From UBA2862 sp045658005 (lineage in GTDB: Bacteria > Bacillota > Clostridia > Christensenellales > Aristaeellaceae), in contig JAZOUD010000122.1 in assembly GCA_045658005.1 (NCBI GenBank), positions 1 to 64,000 on the forward strand: a stretch of 64,000 bases of DNA, in the 5' to 3' direction. Every line of letters starts with the position of its first letter. The stretch's first letter is position 1. The position numbers and the translations under genes are program-made. The notes under the pieces were generated by a model. It had not been told where the DNA came from and ran no database searches. It saw nothing but the letters and a program-made list of their open reading frames with translations. Below, piece by piece: positions 61,741 through 64,000 of the stretch.

Positions 61741-64000
61741 ATGAAGCGCGTTATGGGGCTTATGCTGGCGCTGTCAATGGCGCTGGCAGCGCTGCCGATG
61801 CACAGCGTCGCGCAGGAAAGCGGGCGCAGGCTGACGCTGATGGTATATCTCTGTGGCAGCAATCTGGAGAGCGAATACGGCTCGGCCACGTCGGACATCA
61901 TGGAAATGACGGCCGACGGCAGTCCGGGCAGCGACGTTTCGGTGCTGCTGATGACCGGTGGGGCCCGCCAGTGGTACACGGGCTACGATTCGGCCCGGTG
62001 CAGAATCCAGGAACTGGTGGGCAGGGGCGGCGTGCGCACGGTATGGGATTTCGAGTCCATGAACATGGGCAGCAGCGAAACTCTGACCCGGCTGTTGCGC
62101 TACGGAGTGGAGAATTATCCCGCCGACGACTATGCCCTGATCCTGTGGGACCACGGCGGCGGGCCGCTGGAGGGGGTCTGCTGGGACGAGATGTTCAGCC
62201 TGGACAACCTGTCGATGGATGAGCTGTGCCAGGGCATCGCGGACGCGGCGCTGGAAAAGAAGCTGGCCTGGATCGGATTCGACGCCTGCCTGATGGGCTC
62301 GCTGGAGGTGGCGGCTGCCATGGCGCCCTATGCGGATTACATGATCGCCTCTCAGGAAACGGAGCCCGCCGGGGGCTGGAATTACAGCTTCATTTCCGGC
62401 CTGACCGGGGCCGAGGGCGCCGTGGAGACCGCCCGGCGCATCGTGGACGGCTATATGCAGGCGAAGGTGCTGGGGGGCGAGACACTGACCCTGTCCTGCC
62501 TCGATTTGAGCCAGACCACCCAGGCGGTCAGGGCCCTGGGCGATTGCTTCGCGCTCAAGGCCGCGGATATGGACGAAAACAGCTTTGCAAGGTTGGCCGG
62601 TGAACGCGCCCAGGCGACGGCCTTCGGCGCGCCGCTGAGGGCCTTCGGCGACGGGGGCTACGACCTGGTAGACCTGAAGGACCTGACCGACCGGCTGGAC
62701 CTGGCGGACGGGGCGAAGGATGAAATCGACCAGGCGCTTTCGAGCCTGGTGGTATACAGCCGCTCCAACCGGGAGGGGGCCAACGGCGTTTCGGTGTATC
62801 ACCCCTGCTACAACAAGGACAAGTACAGGGATAAATGGCGAACGAGCTACAAGCGACTGGATTTCAGCGAATCCTATACCCGCTACATCGATGCCTATGG
62901 CCGCTATCTGCTGGGCGACGATATGACGGACTGGTCGGGCCTGGGGCCTGTGGAGGCCGGTGAGATGGCGGAGGGCCGGCAGACATTTTCCCTCCAATTG
63001 AGCCCGGAGCAGGCGAAAAACGTGGTATCGGCCCAGCTGTTGGTGATGATGAGCACCACGTATGTGATCAACTATGGCGAGGAGAGCTATGCCTTGGTGG
63101 GCGCATATCCCGCCACGGTGGACGGGAACGGCGTCATGACCGCCACCTACGACGGTCGGGCGCTGTTCCTGGAGGCAGGGAAGAGCTATGGCCCGCTGGG
63201 CTATGTCGTATCCCCGGACGGGGACGAGCTGATCACCTCGGTGACCTACGTGCCCAAGGATGGCAGCCTTTCCAGCGACAATGCCCAGGATGTATATTAC
63301 TACGTGGACGCCAGCGAGGATGGCAATGCGCAAATCCGGCAGGCCCGTATCGAGGACAGCGTGACCGGCATGCTGACCAACCGCATGACCCTTTCAGAGG
63401 ACGACTACCGGGGCATGTATGTGTGGTATCCGCTAAAGGAATTGCCCCAGGCGGACAGCCGGGGGCTGTTGCCCGAATACGCGCTGTGGGACGACAGCAG
63501 AGCTTCCGTGATGTGGACCACGGTTCAGCTGCCCGCCGAATGGCACTTCGACATTCGCCGGGGGGAGGCGTCCGGCGCGGTGCTCTGGGCGGCTTTTGAG
63601 ATAACGGACGTTCAGCAGAACACCTGGTGTACCCCGCTGGCGCCGGTTGAGAACGCCAGCCTGATTCCCGTATCGCTTTCAGGGGATACCTTCGAAACGG
63701 AGGATGCGCGCCTGAAGGCGGCTGTTACGATGGACATATCCCAGTCCAAACCCGGCATATGGCTGGAATTCGAACTGGAAAACAAGGGTGAGCCAAGGCG
63801 TTTTTACATCCGTGACCTGCGGCTGAACGGTACCCGGCAGGCGGATACCGCTGGCATCTTTGAGGACGTAGATGACCACAGCCTGGTGAGCCTCACCCGG
63901 AAGGGCAGGGCGACGATATTTCTGGAGGCAAAGGACCTGCTGGGCCTGGGCGCGCTTGAGACTGTAGGGTTTACGCTGGAGGCGGAAAAGGATTATCACA
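61741..64000 (+). CDS. Clostripain-family (C11) cysteine peptidase, 3' end beyond the window
   Basis: The ATG at 61741 has AGGAAGG upstream. The frame is open to the window edge (about 753 codons seen). A signal peptide (GLMLALSMALAALPMHSVAQ) precedes the peptidase domain. That domain carries RLTLMVYLCGSNLES, the catalytic His in ALILWDHGGG (about 138) and the catalytic Cys in IGFDACLMGSLEVA (about 183), then ETEPAGGWNYSF and NGVSVYHPCYNKD. A long carboxy-terminal beta-rich region without a recognised domain follows. It is probably a secreted protease with Arg or Lys preference, as in the family. Confidence 0.9.
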   Translation, partial: MKRVMGLMLALSMALAALPMHSVAQESGRRLTLMVYLCGSNLESEYGSATSDIMEMTADGSPGSDVSVLLMTGGARQWYTGYDSARCRIQELVGRGGVRTVWDFESMNMGSSETLTRLLRYGVENYPADDYALILWDHGGGPLEGVCWDEMFSLDNLSMDELCQGIADAALEKKLAWIGFDACLMGSLEVAAAMAPYADYMIASQETEPAGGWNYSFISGLTGAEGAVETARRIVDGYMQAKVLGGETLTLSCLDLSQTTQAVRALGDCFALKAADMDENSFARLAGERAQATAFGAPLRAFGDGGYDLVDLKDLTDRLDLADGAKDEIDQALSSLVVYSRSNREGANGVSVYHPCYNKDKYRDKWRTSYKRLDFSESYTRYIDAYGRYLLGDDMTDWSGLGPVEAGEMAEGRQTFSLQLSPEQAKNVVSAQLLVMMSTTYVINYGEESYALVGAYPATVDGNGVMTATYDGRALFLEAGKSYGPLGYVVSPDGDELITSVTYVPKDGSLSSDNAQDVYYYVDASEDGNAQIRQARIEDSVTGMLTNRMTLSEDDYRGMYVWYPLKELPQADSRGLLPEYALWDDSRASVMWTTVQLPAEWHFDIRRGEASGAVLWAAFEITDVQQNTWCTPLAPVENASLIPVSLSGDTFETEDARLKAAVTMDISQSKPGIWLEFELENKGEPRRFYIRDLRLNGTRQADTAGIFEDVDDHSLVSLTRKGRATIFLEAKDLLGLGALETVGFTLEAEKDYH

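Overview
The window looks like chromosome of a high-GC (roughly 60-65% by eye) anaerobic Clostridia-type Firmicute, probably a gut or rumen member of a Christensenellales-like lineage. The grounds are a T-box leader on an aminoacyl-tRNA synthetase operon, an L10 leader, AGGAGG ribosome binding sites, DUF3502-type sugar-binding proteins with LplB/LplC permeases and no local ATPase, YesM/AraC two-component genes, BspA-like leucine-rich repeats, a clostripain, and AAA-ATPase/PD-(D/E)XK (DUF1703) proteins. The lineage is inferred. No rRNA or tRNA gene, CRISPR array or prophage was seen.

0-8.4 kb: an IS1182-type transposase fragment abuts a 5'-truncated hybrid histidine kinase, followed by a degenerate GGDEF-EAL protein, an ACT-domain protein, and a decaying corrinoid locus (frameshifted CobW-type GTPase, 5'-truncated URO-D-family methyltransferase) divergent from a PucR-type regulator. 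8.5-14.4 kb: a YczE/YitT membrane protein, a GH78 alpha-L-rhamnosidase and a membrane EAL phosphodiesterase.

14.4-28.3 kb reads as a chitin-oligosaccharide module. On the minus strand are two ABC permeases, a solute-binding protein, a GH94 N,N'-diacetylchitobiose phosphorylase, a phosphohexomutase, and a YesM kinase / solute-binding protein / AraC response-regulator trio. nagA lies divergently with an Eis-like acetyltransferase. The inferred route is import, phosphorolysis to GlcNAc-1-P plus GlcNAc, mutation to GlcNAc-6-P, and deacetylation. 28-44.8 kb: a Pr6Pr membrane protein, mutY, a CapA-like protein, a 1185-residue membrane protein with 13 Cys/His modules, galactokinase, tsaE-tsaB-rimI, a membrane-anchored MurF-like ligase, a biotin-enzyme carboxyltransferase, fabD and two mgtC-like genes (the first 5'-truncated).

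44.8-55.2 kb: two DUF1703 paralogues (one with in-frame deletions that remove the P-loop), a DUF4428 zinc-ribbon protein, an XRE regulator, a secreted-protein pseudogene with two nonsense codons, and a hisS-aspS-cysS operon under a T-box whose specifier loop reads GACAC (Asp GAC overlapping His CAC). 55.2-59 kb: a rearranged ribosomal cluster in the order rplJ-rplL, then rpmG-secE-nusG-rplK-rplA, without rpoBC. 59-64 kb: a secreted leucine-rich repeat protein and a clostripain that runs off the window.

Two dispersed repeat families stand out. One is a 37-45 bp near-perfect palindrome (AAATACTGATTTRTCG arms), with eight occurrences between 8 and 41 kb, including one split by a nested insert and one truncated. 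The other is a degenerate heptad repeat (AATKAGG type) in the 29-53 kb stretch. Several gene ends (mutY, tsaB, hisS) are built from repeat sequence.
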